49,528 bases of DNA, taken from the NCBI GenBank assembly GCA_032718475.1, contig JAUCBJ010005618.1, forward strand, positions 1 through 49,528, written 5' to 3'. Below, piece by piece: positions 10,313-20,470 of this stretch (its first letter is position 1; the number at the start of each line of letters is the position of its first letter). Made by a program: the position numbers and the translations under genes. Below the pieces are notes generated by a model. That model made no database searches and was not told the origin of the DNA. It saw only the letters and a program-made list of their open reading frames with translations. This stretch comes from Nemertoderma westbladi. Lineage: Eukaryota > Xenacoelomorpha > Nemertodermatida > Nemertodermatidae.

Positions 10313-10645
10313 ACGAAAGAGAAGCATTCGGGTCGCCTCCGGCCTCGGCCGACTGTTTGATTTGCTTTGATAATAAATTATGCTCTGGTCTATAAGTAGG
10401 AGTAAGTTGTGATAAATAATGTAATTCATAAATGAATTATCTTAAAATCCAAAAATGTAAGAAAGACATTTACTGTATGCGTATCCAAAAAATGTGTACG
10501 AACAGAGAGGATAGTGTCAGCACTGTGTTGTCCCCCCCCCCCCCCCCCCCCCTCCAACACAAATAATTTATACGCCAGCTCATGTCAGACATTTGAATAT
10601 CAAAATTCTTTGTGACAGTGCTTTAGAAACGACCAACTAAATCCC

Positions 10646-10900
10646 CTACAGTACATATTGATGTTTATTTGCGCAGATCTCTGGCGTATCTGTCCGGTTC
10701 TTTAGTGGCAAGATGATCTCAATTATATTAGTAAATAGTTGCTTAGAATTGGCATCTCTGAACACCTTATACTTGAAATAATTATATTCATTTGTTATAA
10801 TACTAGTCAGGTAGACAGAGGGGTCCACCGTAACTTTGGGTCATCACGCATTTTTATTTGCTTAAACTTTAGTCGGACCTTAGAGTAATCAAAATCCGTC
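10646..10900 (-). pseudogene. Unknown coding remnant, target of the LINE insertion
   Basis: Minus-strand protein-like sequence runs from the LINE junction near 10900 to a stop at 10646, with one frameshift near 10815. It contains 'KQIKMRDDPKLRWTP' and then a 57-codon open stretch. A block like 'kiklRDDPsLR' is also encoded on the plus strand at about 16885-16915, so this is probably a repeat-derived protein. I do not recognise the family. The LINE at 10914 seems to have inserted into it. Confidence 0.3.
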
Positions 10901-10913
10901 GGGTGCCACTCTT

Positions 10914-12281
10914 CGGGTGCCAGTTCCCAAGAAGGGCAACCTAACACTCTATGGTTCTTTTCGGGGAATCTCATTGATCTCGATTGCTGCAAAGCTATAC
11001 AATAGGATTCTATTAAATCGCATCAGGGATCCCATTGATAGACTGCTCCGTGGAAATCAGAATGGGTTCCGTAAAGGTCGTGGGACCATGGAGCCCATTT
11101 TGGCACTTAGAAGGATAATTGAAGAATTATCAAAAAAGAAAGACAGGCATCTGGCTGTTATCTTTGTTGACTTCTTCAAGGCCTTTGATTCTTTCTCTCG
11201 CTCACGTATGTTCAGCATACTTTCATTATATGGGGTTCCTGATGAAATTATTGCAGCAATCAGATCAGTATACGATGGTTCGACAACATTTGTGTCTACT
11301 GTTGACGGTGACACAGAACCATTTGAAGTGTTATGGGGCGTCCTCCAAGGAGACACACTTGCACCATTCTTGTTCATTATTGTGGTTGACTATGTTCTAC
11401 GCATGTCCTTAGATCATCATAATGATGATGGGGTGATGATAACTCCACCTACTGGCTCCAGAAGTCGAGGAATTCCTGCCAAGTACCTAGCTGATCTAGA
11501 CTTTGCTGATGACTTAGGAGTACTCTCTGAATCATTAGAGGGAGCCCAACGGCTCCTCAGCTCATTAGAACATGCTGCTTCTAAGGTTGGTCTTTTTATT
11601 AACTCCAGAAAGACCAAAATTCTGACAGTTAACTTTGAAAGTCCTCAGCAAGTCTCTGATCGGATGAGCATAAGCTCAAAGGATGGTATGCTTGAGCATG
11701 TGGACGACTTCTGTTACCTGGGATCATGGATCCGGAAGTCAGGTGAGGACCTTCGAATACGTAAGGGAAAGGCATGGGCAGCCTTGAATAGGCTTTCCAG
11801 GATTTGGAAGTCACCGAGAATTAATCGGAAACTTAAGGTCCGATTATTTAGAGCAGCAGTAGTTCCAGTACTCCTCCACGGGAGTCCATGCTGGGCTCTA
11901 ACTGCTGAGGACACCAAATCTCTGAATGGCACATTCACAAGAATGCTGCGCCGGGTTCATTGTGTCAAGTACAATGCACACATCTCCAACCAGACACTAT
12001 ATAACATTGGAGGTGTCTCATTGGTTCCCCCAAGCTTGACACTAGAACAAAATCGCCTCCGCTTTGCAGGACATTGCTTTCGCCGTGAGGACCAGCCAGT
12101 GCATAATCTTGTACTTTGGCAGCCTCATGGAGTGAATAAGCATGGTGGACAGCCCATGACTTTCTTGAGACGCATCTTAAAGGACACTGGCCTTAAAGAT
12201 GCGGATGATCTAGCAAATGTCATGGGTGATAGGGAGTTGTGGCGGTGCAATTTTGTTGACAAGCCGGCACAGCATTCTTAA
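10914..12281 (+). CDS. Reverse transcriptase and C-terminal domain of RTE-like LINE (5' truncated)
   Basis: The frame is open for about 455 codons with no stop or shift, ending at TAA 12279-12281. There is no true start; it is cut at the insertion junction, so residue 1 (10917) is arbitrary. RT motifs in order: 'FRGISLISIAAKLYNRILLNR' near 15-35, motif A 'FVDFFKAFDS' at 83-92, motif B 'GVLQGDTLAP' at 141-150 and motif C 'LDFADD' at 194-199. The C-terminal domain has the 'LLHGSPCWAL' block and a 'RFAGHCFRRED' region shared by this LINE clade. The endonuclease and RT fingers are absent. It cannot move on its own, but the insertion is young enough to keep its frame. Confidence 0.85.
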   Translation, partial: RVPVPKKGNLTLYGSFRGISLISIAAKLYNRILLNRIRDPIDRLLRGNQNGFRKGRGTMEPILALRRIIEELSKKKDRHLAVIFVDFFKAFDSFSRSRMFSILSLYGVPDEIIAAIRSVYDGSTTFVSTVDGDTEPFEVLWGVLQGDTLAPFLFIIVVDYVLRMSLDHHNDDGVMITPPTGSRSRGIPAKYLADLDFADDLGVLSESLEGAQRLLSSLEHAASKVGLFINSRKTKILTVNFESPQQVSDRMSISSKDGMLEHVDDFCYLGSWIRKSGEDLRIRKGKAWAALNRLSRIWKSPRINRKLKVRLFRAAVVPVLLHGSPCWALTAEDTKSLNGTFTRMLRRVHCVKYNAHISNQTLYNIGGVSLVPPSLTLEQNRLRFAGHCFRREDQPVHNLVLWQPHGVNKHGGQPMTFLRRILKDTGLKDADDLANVMGDRELWRCNFVDKPAQHS

Positions 12282-12319
12282 AAATGCAGCTGCAATGCAG
12301 CATGCCGATCCTAGTAGTA
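10914..12319 (+). mobile_element. 5'-truncated RTE-like non-LTR retrotransposon
   Basis: The insertion starts inside the RT domain and ends with a 3' UTR of only about 40 bp. This UTR has the palindromic tgcagctgca, then 'gcatgccgatcc' and a (TAG)n tail, as is usual for RTE-like elements. The flanks 10901-10912 (gggtgccactct) and 12320-12331 (gggtgctacttt) match at 10 of 12 positions and are likely a decayed target-site duplication. Other remains of the same family lie at 19856-20470, 40485-40548, 41583-41606 and 46926-47210, all on the minus strand. Confidence 0.85.
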
Positions 12320-12331
12320 GGGTGCTACTTT

Positions 12332-12855
12332 GGCACCTTTGGGGAACTTTTTATAAGCACTTAACCTAAGTTTCCATAGCAACCGGCACACAAGGTTTTA
12401 TTTTGAGATATCTGCGACCTTGCACCTATTGCCACAGCTCTTGTTAATTATTCTGAATAAGATTTCTAGAAGATTAGTTCCCATAGCAACATTATTAATC
12501 ATAAATTTTGGCCTTTGGGGTGTTTATTAAGATATGTCAACTATTAAACTTTAGATTATTTATGTAACTATTTATAAAAGCAAACAATTATATCATCACT
12601 GGGGGGTTATTAATCAAATTTAGTTTTCATTTAATTAGATGAGTTAGTTTTCTCCTTTCAAATGCAAATTTTGACGTTTATCTATCCAACGATTGCAGAA
12701 AATAGGTACAGTAGATTCAATGTGCCATCATTCTTTACTGCGTACCTATCTGGGTATCGATCCCAAATCTTCTCCATTACTGGTATTACGAATTTAATCA
12801 ATCAGCTAGAAGAGTTGTATGTTTATTAAATTATTTATTTAAAGGGAACATTGCT
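12332..12855. other. AT-rich spacer, nothing recognised
   Basis: This is the right flank of the LINE. No coding sequence, repeat or motif stands out. Confidence 0.4.
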
Positions 12856-13070
12856 TTAAACATTGTATTTATTTTTACACTTTGAAGTGGTGCAGGTGCA
12901 TATTGTAGTACATGGTAGAGCGGCTATAGAGCAGCCGCATCGATTGGAAGAACAGGCACTTTCGGACTTGCAATTACAAGATATAGTTTTAAGGATCGAA
13001 ATTGGGGCAATGGATGAGACGCCAGGATCCGGTATCAGTTTGTCATTGATCGCTATCCATCGGTCATTGA
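12856..13070 (-). pseudogene. CXC-type Cys-rich tail of a transposon-associated protein
   Basis: The minus strand encodes a Cys cluster with spacing typical of a CXC (tesmin/TSO1-like) end: CNC, then C, C, CGC, CTTICTC and a last C. The order is ISCNCKSES, then CSSNRCGCSIAALPCTT. It is the C-terminus of a multi-copy family that I recall as uncharacterised proteins in molluscs, cnidarians and echinoderms. The preceding parts lie at 13264-14075 and 15325-16260. A tRNA-derived SINE separates this tail from the core. Such Cys motifs bind zinc and in other proteins bind DNA. Confidence 0.65.
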
Positions 13071-13076
13071 TGGTTC

Positions 13077-13260
13077 CACCTTGGTGTAGTGGTTGCATTG
13101 AATTCACATCTCCTGTAGGTTGTGGGTTCGATCCTCACATGGGCCAGGGCAGCTTTCGTTTTGGCACGAATGCTTTAAAGGGACCAGCCATTGCGCATCT
13201 CTGCGTTGCATCCTTAAGTGGTAGCTAAATGAGTACTAGAGTTTCCTCTGTGGAGTAAAG
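13077..13260 (+). mobile_element. tRNA-derived SINE
   Basis: The head has a pol III A-box-like tggtgtagtgg (about 13082) and a perfect B box ggttcgatcc (13125-13134), spaced as in a tRNA, but no full cloverleaf. The body contains 'ggcacgaatgctttaaa', 'catccttaagtggtagctaaat' and 'gtttcctctgtgga'. These last blocks recur in the SINE at 40665-40905. It sits inside the minus-strand CXC pseudogene, so it inserted after that sequence. It is not a tRNA gene. Confidence 0.7.
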
Positions 13261-13263
13261 TTC

Positions 13264-14075
13264 TGGGGGGACCGCACTGGAAATAAGTCGCCAGACTTTG
13301 TGCGTAATCCCTGGCCTAGTGGCCGAAGAAAATTTACTTTTTACTTTACTTTTTATGTTTACTTTACTTTTTATCCAACCAAACTTGTTAACAGCCAACA
13401 GTGGAGGTGCAGGATCATCAGCAGCTCTCCACAAAAGAACTTGAAAACGAGCCCGTTTTACATGTTGTACAACGGCACTCTGTGTGGGGGGAAGGTTGAA
13501 TACTTTAGGGTGTTGCTTCTTTGTAGTGAATAGCCTATATCGAAGTTCATTCAGAGTATCCGATATGCCACCACCATAGAGGTGTATAATGAACGAGAGG
13601 CCTATTTGTAGCCATTCTTCTTCTGTAACATTTGGATCACAGAAAATCTGAAGGGATTCGTGCAACCTACACAGCAATTTGATTGCGTTCTTTTTTCAGT
13701 TCCCATATGGATATGATACTATATTGCAACCAGATAAAGCGTGTAAAGAAAGGAGACCAGCACACCGATTTCTGAGTTGGATAGCAGTGGTGTTGATATT
13801 TATGATTTTCCCATTAAATCTACGTATGGAGAGTTGAACAGTTTGTTGATAGAGCCAGAAGAAGAATACTGCTAGTACGAAAATGTATGTATCATCTGTT
13901 GTTATTTGTATATGTCTGATGTTGTCATTATCAGATAACTTTAACATGTAACTAATAATAGTAACATTAGCTTCTTCATGTTCGAATATATTATTAGAGT
14001 CCCCAACAAGGTTTAATGATTTATGTGTTGTATAATTACACATCAATTGAATAAGATTTTGTTTATTGTTCACAG
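13264..14075 (-). pseudogene. Core of the CXC-family protein (PIN/XPG-like region)
   Basis: Two open minus-strand pieces, 13225-13677 and 13696-14145, are out of frame with each other near 13680. The first bases of each derive from the flanking SINE and LTR. The order is 'HEEANVTII', 'QITTDDTYIFVLAV', 'LLSLHALSGCNIVSYPYG', then 'RYRLFTTKK', 'LPPTQSAVVQHVKRARFQ' and 'LLWRAAD'. This is the arrangement I know from the family. Acidic positions resemble a PIN/XPG-type nuclease core, and here one Asp of the usual HALSGCD motif is Asn. A pyrimidine-rich 'ttactttttactttac' insertion is present near 13340. Function is unproven in any case. Confidence 0.65.
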
Positions 14076-15324
14076 TGTAAAGGCTTTTGCGGATAGAGCT
14101 AGTCATTTTCCCCGCAAAGTACTCTGTATGTGTTTTAGCGGACATAAAAAGCCGTTTTCTTACTGTGTAGGTGTTTTAGTGGACATAAAAAGCCATTTTT
14201 CTGTATGTGTACTTTAGCGGACATAATGAGCCATTTTATGCCGCAATACGCCAAAATACTCTTAATACAGTATAGTTCCGATGACGAAATCTATCAGCTG
14301 ATTTGCTGACGTGTATCTTTCCCTTGTCCTCTGTGCTCTTTGTTCGGCTCAGCCAATCAGAGCGATTTTCATTTTTCTTGGAAAAGAGCTATGTAAACCG
14401 AGCAAGGCTGTGTATTTCAGTAGTTGTGTTTACCTTTTTTCCTGAGCCCAGAAGATCGGCTTTGGAATTATTCTTAGTTTCAGACTTTAGCAAAACATTC
14501 AACGGCTTTGATTATAGGAACGTATAACTGTTATCAAACTGGACAAACCAAATCACATCTCAAACTTACCTGTCATATTGTCAAACCAAATTGTTACGGT
14601 CTTTACTGACTATACGTGCCTTTCACCGCATTATTTTACTGCTATTTACTGTCGGTTATTAATTGTTAGAAGTTGATGGATATGTTGTTATATTTGGAGA
14701 ATATCGATAAATAATGATAAAACCCCAATCTTCTTGATATACTGAAGGTTAGAGAGACCGGTTACCGGTAGCAACTGCGACTTACATTATAGTGGTTTTG
14801 GAGTGAATTAAATGCTATTTCATAGTCCCTACATGTGTCAGTTGCTATTCTCTTTATGTATGATCAAATTCAGTGAAGGTCGGCAGATCAGTGTGCAGCA
14901 GTGTGCGGTAGTGTGCATAAGTGTGACAGATAACAAAGCATTTCCTAAAGAATGCGCTTTATACGAAAATCATTAGCCATCCCGTTGTGTTTAGTGTAAG
15001 TCATAACTCTGTTTACATACTTAGAGCGCCACGTCCTAAAGGAACTGTTAATATTTCCCGAAAGTAAATAATATTTGTCAGAGATTATATATTAACGATC
15101 AATCGAATAGTACAGTAAGTCTACACCGCAATAAGGTCAGAGCCTCCGAATCCAGTCTCCCTTAACAGTGGGTGAATGGTCGCGCATAGGCTGGTTTCGG
15201 CTAGTGTAACTTTATATCTTATATGTAACAAATACTTGTTATAGGCTAAAGTCGATTTACAGTATAAACTAGAAGACACCTAAAATTAGCGGGTTAAACT
15301 GCTAAAGGTCTAAAAGCGCGAACA
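14076..15324. mobile_element. Solo LTR, complete, with 5-bp target duplication CACAG
   Basis: The element runs from TGTAAAGG (14076) to GCGCGAACA (15324), 1249 bp, with TG...CA ends. CACAG is duplicated at 14071-14075 and 15325-15329. Removing the LTR plus one CACAG rejoins the two halves of the minus-strand CXC-family gene in the same frame, which is strong evidence for the boundaries. Inside are three copies of a 36-41 bp unit (14125-14238) built on 'ttttagcggacataaaaagcc' and a CCAAT-type site (ccaatcag, 14353). Positions about 14370-15324 match 1-887 in direct orientation. The parent family is unknown. Confidence 0.88.
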
Positions 15325-16260
15325 CACAGACTTCATAATAGTGTCTCTGGAAGGTAGAATTGTTTCTAGTCATAGTTCATATTGTTGATAACTGTTGGAT
15401 TTATTACGCTTTTCCCTTTCTAAAGATTTAATGCTACCTGGAAAGTAACGATCAAATATTATATACGTTTTATGATGGTGTTCAGCTACTGTATCTGTAT
15501 ATTTGCTGCAGTAGGCATCACAAAAAGCGGCTACAGATAACTTCTTGGTCCAATTAATATGGTATAGCGAAGCATTTCCACCAACTAGTTCCAAATCAAC
15601 AGGGGGGAGTGGGTTGGCCCCATTTACTGCCAGAGAAACCAAATCAGTTTTCTTTCCGGAACGTAATTCACCATACTCATTGACTAGTGATGGAGGTTAT
15701 GGGCATAGTTCATAGCTAAACAATTCTAACAAATCAATATTGCGTTTCTGTGAGACAATCAGAAGTCTTGCGTATAATCACTCCATATCATAGGTCTTGC
15801 AACCATGTTTGCCACGTGTGGGTTTCAAATCCATAGTTAAAATATAAGTGTTATTATCTGGTAGAAACCATTTGGGAGAGTTGATTTGAATGCCCTTGCC
15901 GACTCCAACCCCAACTTTACGGCATTATCGACATTGACTTCTGGTGGAGCTATACGACCATTCACAATATTGATCAACTCATTAGTTATCATTAAAGCCA
16001 AATGGATCCCTGCACTATTTTAATGTTCGAAGTATACTGATTCTATCACCGGCATCAAGATGCCGCCGCTTAGTGCCTTCCTCTTTATGTCGTCTTAAAT
16101 CACCTTCATGATTTTAATCATCATCCACTAACCCAGAATCAAACATGTTATCCACACCCAAGGCAAACATATTGCATATGTGGTGGGATAACACGCTAAG
16201 GGTCGACTGTTGTTCTTGGGACAGAGTTATCCCCTTCAATCCACCAAGTGACTTCCCCTT
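15325..16260 (-). pseudogene. N-terminal part of the CXC-family protein
   Basis: Minus-strand homology runs from about 16260 to the LTR junction. Early blocks, broken by several stops and shifts, include 'LGGLKGITLSQEQQ', then 'APPEVNVDNAVKLG' and 'LYARLLIVSQKRNIDLLELF' after small shifts. The intact last part (15370-15642) has 'ELVGGNASLYHINW' and 'KTYIIFDRYFPGSIKSLERE', close to the 'IIFD.Y...SIK..ER..R' block of the family. A TGA follows 'QQYEL' before the LTR site. Together with 13264-14075 and the Cys tail, the protein would be about 1000 residues. It is a decayed copy; whether the family is transposon-borne or host is not settled. Confidence 0.65.
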
Positions 16261-16930
16261 TCTTATGTTTTTACTTTTTGCTTATTCTGGAATATTTTAG
16301 AAATTTCAATTTAGCTAAATTCATTTTCAACACAACTAAAACTGCTACCAACCATAAAAAAATACAAGCTATGTAAAATACAAAACAAGTTACATAATAT
16401 TATTTTTTGATTTTATGAATAAATGTGCCGCTGTGTGCTACCATAAAAAATACTAGCTATGTCAATTTCAATAAATAAGACTAATGACCAATAAAGTGTG
16501 TGTGTAAACCAAGTCAAATTACGAGGCGGTAGGCAATATATAAACAAAGCGGTTAACGAAATGGCAGTGATAACGAGCATAGGCGTAGGCCTACATACCG
16601 TTAAAAGATTTGCAAAATATGGGTAATCAAAGCTTTCATATCATAGCTAAGTATACTGCAATAACAGTATATTCAGATCTAAACATATACAGATATACGT
16701 AGTTGTTTATCTCAGTTCTAGAACACTTAATTGAATTACGCCAGTAACAAACGTTTATAATTTAATGTAATTTTTGGAATAGGTCCACTAATTTGTACTT
16801 GTATTCTATGCTGTAAAAAAAATTCCTCAAGGTATCCCAACTGGCACCCTGTGAATATTTACATTATTATTATCAGGGAAGACATTGAGAAAATAAAATT
16901 GCGCGATGACCCAAGTTTACGGTCCTCCCT
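16261..16930. other. AT-rich spacer
   Basis: No gene was recognised. A 50-bp block at 16872-16925 (plus strand) resembles the minus strand at 10835-10885 ('gatgacccaa...gtttacggt'). A gttctagaac-like palindrome occurs near 16718. Confidence 0.4.
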
Positions 16931-16936
16931 TGAGCT

Positions 16937-17323
16937 CTATTGAGCGTCTACTGGACTATACTGTATATGCATTACAACTATGGAAACATATGCAAAATGC
17001 TTGAATGCTAGAGTGGAAATATTGACATATTCCCTCACGTCTCCGGATATTAGCACGTTTCCTTGTTCAACATCGAACATTTGAAGGGGAGAGCAATTAT
17101 GAGAGTCAGCAAGAGAGGTGAAACAGCTTCTGCATTCTTTGAAGTTTCGCATTGTAATCTTAACTAGTGCTCCAGCGAGGTGGTAGATTGTATTGGCATC
17201 GGCAGATGTTTTGCGTGGTGGATAAATGTGGTTGATTAATAAAATCTCTTCTGCAATATTATTCGATGTTTGCGCACTGTCTGTTCTTATACATTGTGTA
17301 GTTGAGCTCAAGATTTGTTTCAT
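16937..17323 (-). pseudogene. Possible P-element/THAP-type transposase C-terminus
   Basis: An open stretch of 128 codons has 'YHLAGALVKITMRNFKECRSC'-like sequence, where a Leu-Ala-Gly block is followed by a CX2C pair. Further on come 'NVLISGDVREYVN' and 'LAFKHFAYV'. This resembles the end of P-element-like transposases ('Y.AG....K...C..C...L', then 'GGL..P......E..F'). No other transposase domain was found nearby. It may instead be unrelated. Confidence 0.3.
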
Positions 17324-17419
17324 TTATGACGTCGTAATATCAGAATGGATGATAAGAGAGAGTGCAGCTCTAACTTTCCTCTCATTTTGGTACAATTGTT
17401 TACATGGATGGTAAAAATT

Positions 17420-18400
17420 ACCGCTATTCATTTGTCTGAAACGTCCTAAGCGGAGCTCTAGGGGATCTTGCAACATCTTACGTAAGAACATAAGTTTTTT
17501 TTTTTTTTAAACTGCGCCCCCACGTCAAAGAACATAATTAAACTTTAATTCATCCAGACAGTACCTTACTACATTGAATAAAGCATTCGTGGTAAGAATA
17601 AGGGCGTCGAAAGTTTAATTTGTAAGGGTGCTATTAGATTTTTTATCTATTTCGCTAGAGGTCCTCCATGTAGTGAGGGACCTTGAAACATTGCCGAGAA
17701 AATTAAGTCGAGTTTTAGTCGAATAATATTGGATATTTGGAGGGATTGCGTTTCCGGGAACCTGCTGTTGTTGTATCAACATTCACTATATTCCAATACT
17801 TCACAATGAATGATACGAAATCTGCAGTAACTTTGAAGTCAAATACATCACATTGTTGTTGGCAAAGCTAAATATAATTTTAAAAAATACTAGCTAGTAC
17901 AAAAATACTAGCTACCATGTCTCCAAAACGTAACTGTTTTATGTAAAAAAATCTTTTTGTAAAGAAATAAATGATATTGAGAATTTTGAAAAAAAGCTAT
18001 TTTTATAGAAATGTTCTAGAACAAAAAATATTTGTTCTAGAACAAAGTTTTTTAGTTAAATAGCTAACAAATTCTAGAACATTTATAACAAGTAGCAAAA
18101 ACTAGCTAATATAAAAAATGTGGCATGGTAGGTATAGGTACGCCTATCGAAACAGTACCCACTGTACAGTATATCGTAATTACTGATCTGAACTATAAAG
18201 GTCATGTCGCATACTCACACTCACATTATTATGTAGCTGCACTATGTGAGGAAATACAATAAATAGCTAATTATTATTGAATTCGGATATTATGGTTGCT
18301 TTTTTTGTCTACTAATTTACCTCAGCAATCAGTCAATAATATACTCATCAATTTTATAGGGAATGTATAAAAGATGAAACAATAATAATTGATTTAAGCA
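17420..18400. other. AT-rich spacer
   Basis: No gene was recognised. It includes short repeats of 'aaatactagcta' (17885-17915, 18095) and several ttctagaac palindromes (18010-18085). Confidence 0.4.
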
Positions 18401-18410
18401 AACGTCTCAA

Positions 18411-19608
18411 CCCTATTACAGTAGTACCGGGCTATAAAATGTTGTACAAATACCGGGGGGGGGGGGGGTCATATTGACCCCCCCCTCCCCCCCCCCCCCC
18501 CCCTCTAAAATCTAAATATTTTTACAAAAACGTCTGATTTTTTGTTTGTACGTAGGTATCAGTAGTCTGGATCCGACCGAAAAAAAAATTTTCGAAAAAA
18601 TGTACTAGGGTGATTATATTGCAGCACCAAAATTACATGTAGTGCACAATTTTCACAAAATTTAAAAGTTACATTTTTCGGCTAATTGTTTTTCAATACA
18701 GGTTTTCTGGGGCGCAAAATACATTGGAAAATATTTAAAAATGATATGATTACTATAAATGGCTGTTTAGTCCTCTCTGCGTAGGAAACAATTATGAAAT
18801 TTTTACTGATTCCATTGAATTCAGAACCCTCACAAACCCGTATAACGCAAGAACAAGGTGACACAATCAATTGATATATTTGATAATTTTCGAAATTTGG
18901 TGCTAGCACCACATTTTGCACCCACTTCCGAAAAATACAAGTTTGAGATGCCTAGTTCGATAATTATATATTCCATTGAATTCAGAACAGCCATAAACCT
19001 CTAAAACGCAAGAAATAAAATGTCACAATCAATTTTATCTATTGAATAGATTTTCAAAATTTCGTGCTAGCACCAAAAATTGCACACAGCACCGAAAAAT
19101 ACAAGTTTGATACGCTTGGTGCAATCGTATATATTTCATCGAATCCAGAACCCCAAAAAACCCAAATTGCGTAAAAAACAAGTTTCAAACGATCAATTTA
19201 CAAAATTGACTTATTTCAAAATTTGGTGCTGGCACCAAAATTTGGCACCCACCGAAAAAAACAAGTTTGAAATTTCTAAATCAATTTATATGAATTCCAT
19301 CAAATTTCTAACACCAAAAAACCGGTGTAAATTAAAAATAGAGATGTTACAATTCATATTTAATGAAATGTAATTTTCAAAAAACGTGTCAAAAAAAGTG
19401 CCAAATGTAGGGTTAAAAAATGGCGCTATAACTCGAAAACTACCAAATATTTTTAAAAACGGTTTTCACTACTAGGAAGACAATAGATTTTTAGGAAAAG
19501 TCATAACATTTCAGATTCCCAACTGCGTTTGTTTCAGAATTATAATAAAAAAACCACGGGGGGGAGGGGGGTCATATTGACCCCCCCCCCCCCCCGGGTT
19601 TAATAGGG
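18411..19608. mobile_element. Possible piggyBac-like non-autonomous element filled with 161-bp repeats
   Basis: The ends are CCCTATTA (18411) and its inverse TAATAGGG (19601-19608). The right flank is TTAA (19609-19612) and the left flank TCAA, one change from the TTAA duplicated by piggyBac elements. Just inside each end is a near-palindrome, G-run + gtcatattgac + C-run (18457-18502 and 19558-19595). The middle holds about four degenerate units with 161-163 bp spacing; 'tccattgaat'-type anchors are at 18811, 18972, 19135 and 19296. Part of the same sequence (19310-19410) recurs at 41201-41310. No transposase is present. Confidence 0.5.
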
Positions 19609-19660
19609 TTAATAAGTATTAATAAATAATCAATATTATATTACATTATACTACCACTAA

Positions 19661-19690
19661 CTACTACTACTACTACTAGATCGAGCGAAC
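19661..19690. repeat. (CTA)n microsatellite
   Basis: A short run of CTA followed by 'gatcg' resembles the inverted tail of the RTE-like LINE (CTA)n + ggatcgg, but too little sequence follows to prove it. Confidence 0.4.
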
Positions 19691-19855
19691 TCGGACATAA
19701 TTATATTATACAGTATATATATTATATTATACACAGTATATATATAATATTATTGGCTAATTTAATTTATAGTTATTTTATAAAGGGACTGTTTACAAAC
19801 CACAATAAAGTTTGTAGAGTTTACAACTCTTCCTGATTTTCACATAGTAGTCTCT

Positions 19856-20470
19856 AATTGGGATCCCTGATGCGATTTAATGGAATTATATGGTATAGCT
19901 TTGCAGCAATAGAGAGAGACATAGATCAAAGAGATTCCGCAAAAAAATTAATGTTAGGTTGCTCTTCATGGAAACTGGTACCAACTTATTGTTTGAATTT
20001 CTTGTGGGACTCTCTTGGTTCTATACATGTTAATTATGATGGGTGAATGAGCTGCGAAATAAAGTTAAAGATTTCAGAGAGAATGTAATCTACTCCACGG
20101 GCACAATTGGTCTTACTGATCTTTGCAACAGCCTTGACTTCAGCAAAGGATATGTTACAAATGGGTATATCTGGGAGTAAGGACTCAGTCACTTTATGTT
20201 CAATAAAGATATCAGGTAATACCCTGTCATTATTTAGGAGCTCTCTAAAGTGAGCCTTTCAACCACTGAGGCATACAGCTGGCGATTCTTTCTGCCTTAA
20301 CCTTGGTGGTTAGTAGACTGTTCATACAATTCAGAAAAAAATGATTGATTTCCATGCCTGGACTGATTGCCTGATGTTATCGGCATCAATGATGGCATCA
20401 ACCTACAGATTGATAAGCTCTTGTAGATTATCAGAGATTACTGCCTCTTCAGGTACCTAGAGGCAGACTA
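19856..20470 (-). pseudogene. RTE-like LINE fragment, RT fingers region
   Basis: 19856-19985 is the inverse of 10915-11045 of the LINE at 10.9 kb ('gggatccctgatgcgattta', 'atagctttgcagcaat'). It continues into upstream RT sequence that the other copy lacks. In decayed frames this encodes 'IPICNISFAEVKA' and then the G-V-D-Y-I block before the RT core. Multiple stops make it a pseudogene. Together the two copies cover most of the RT of this family. The fragment is cut at its 3' end inside RT, so later rearrangement rather than simple 5' truncation produced it. Confidence 0.7.

Noticed and set aside
13077-13140. A tRNA gene
   Set aside because: A and B boxes are present but no complete cloverleaf; the downstream body matches a second SINE. 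The same holds for about 40840-40905.
18682-19373. Minus- and plus-strand frames of 79 and 97 codons
   Set aside because: They lie within the degenerate 161-bp repeat array and share no protein-like conservation between units.
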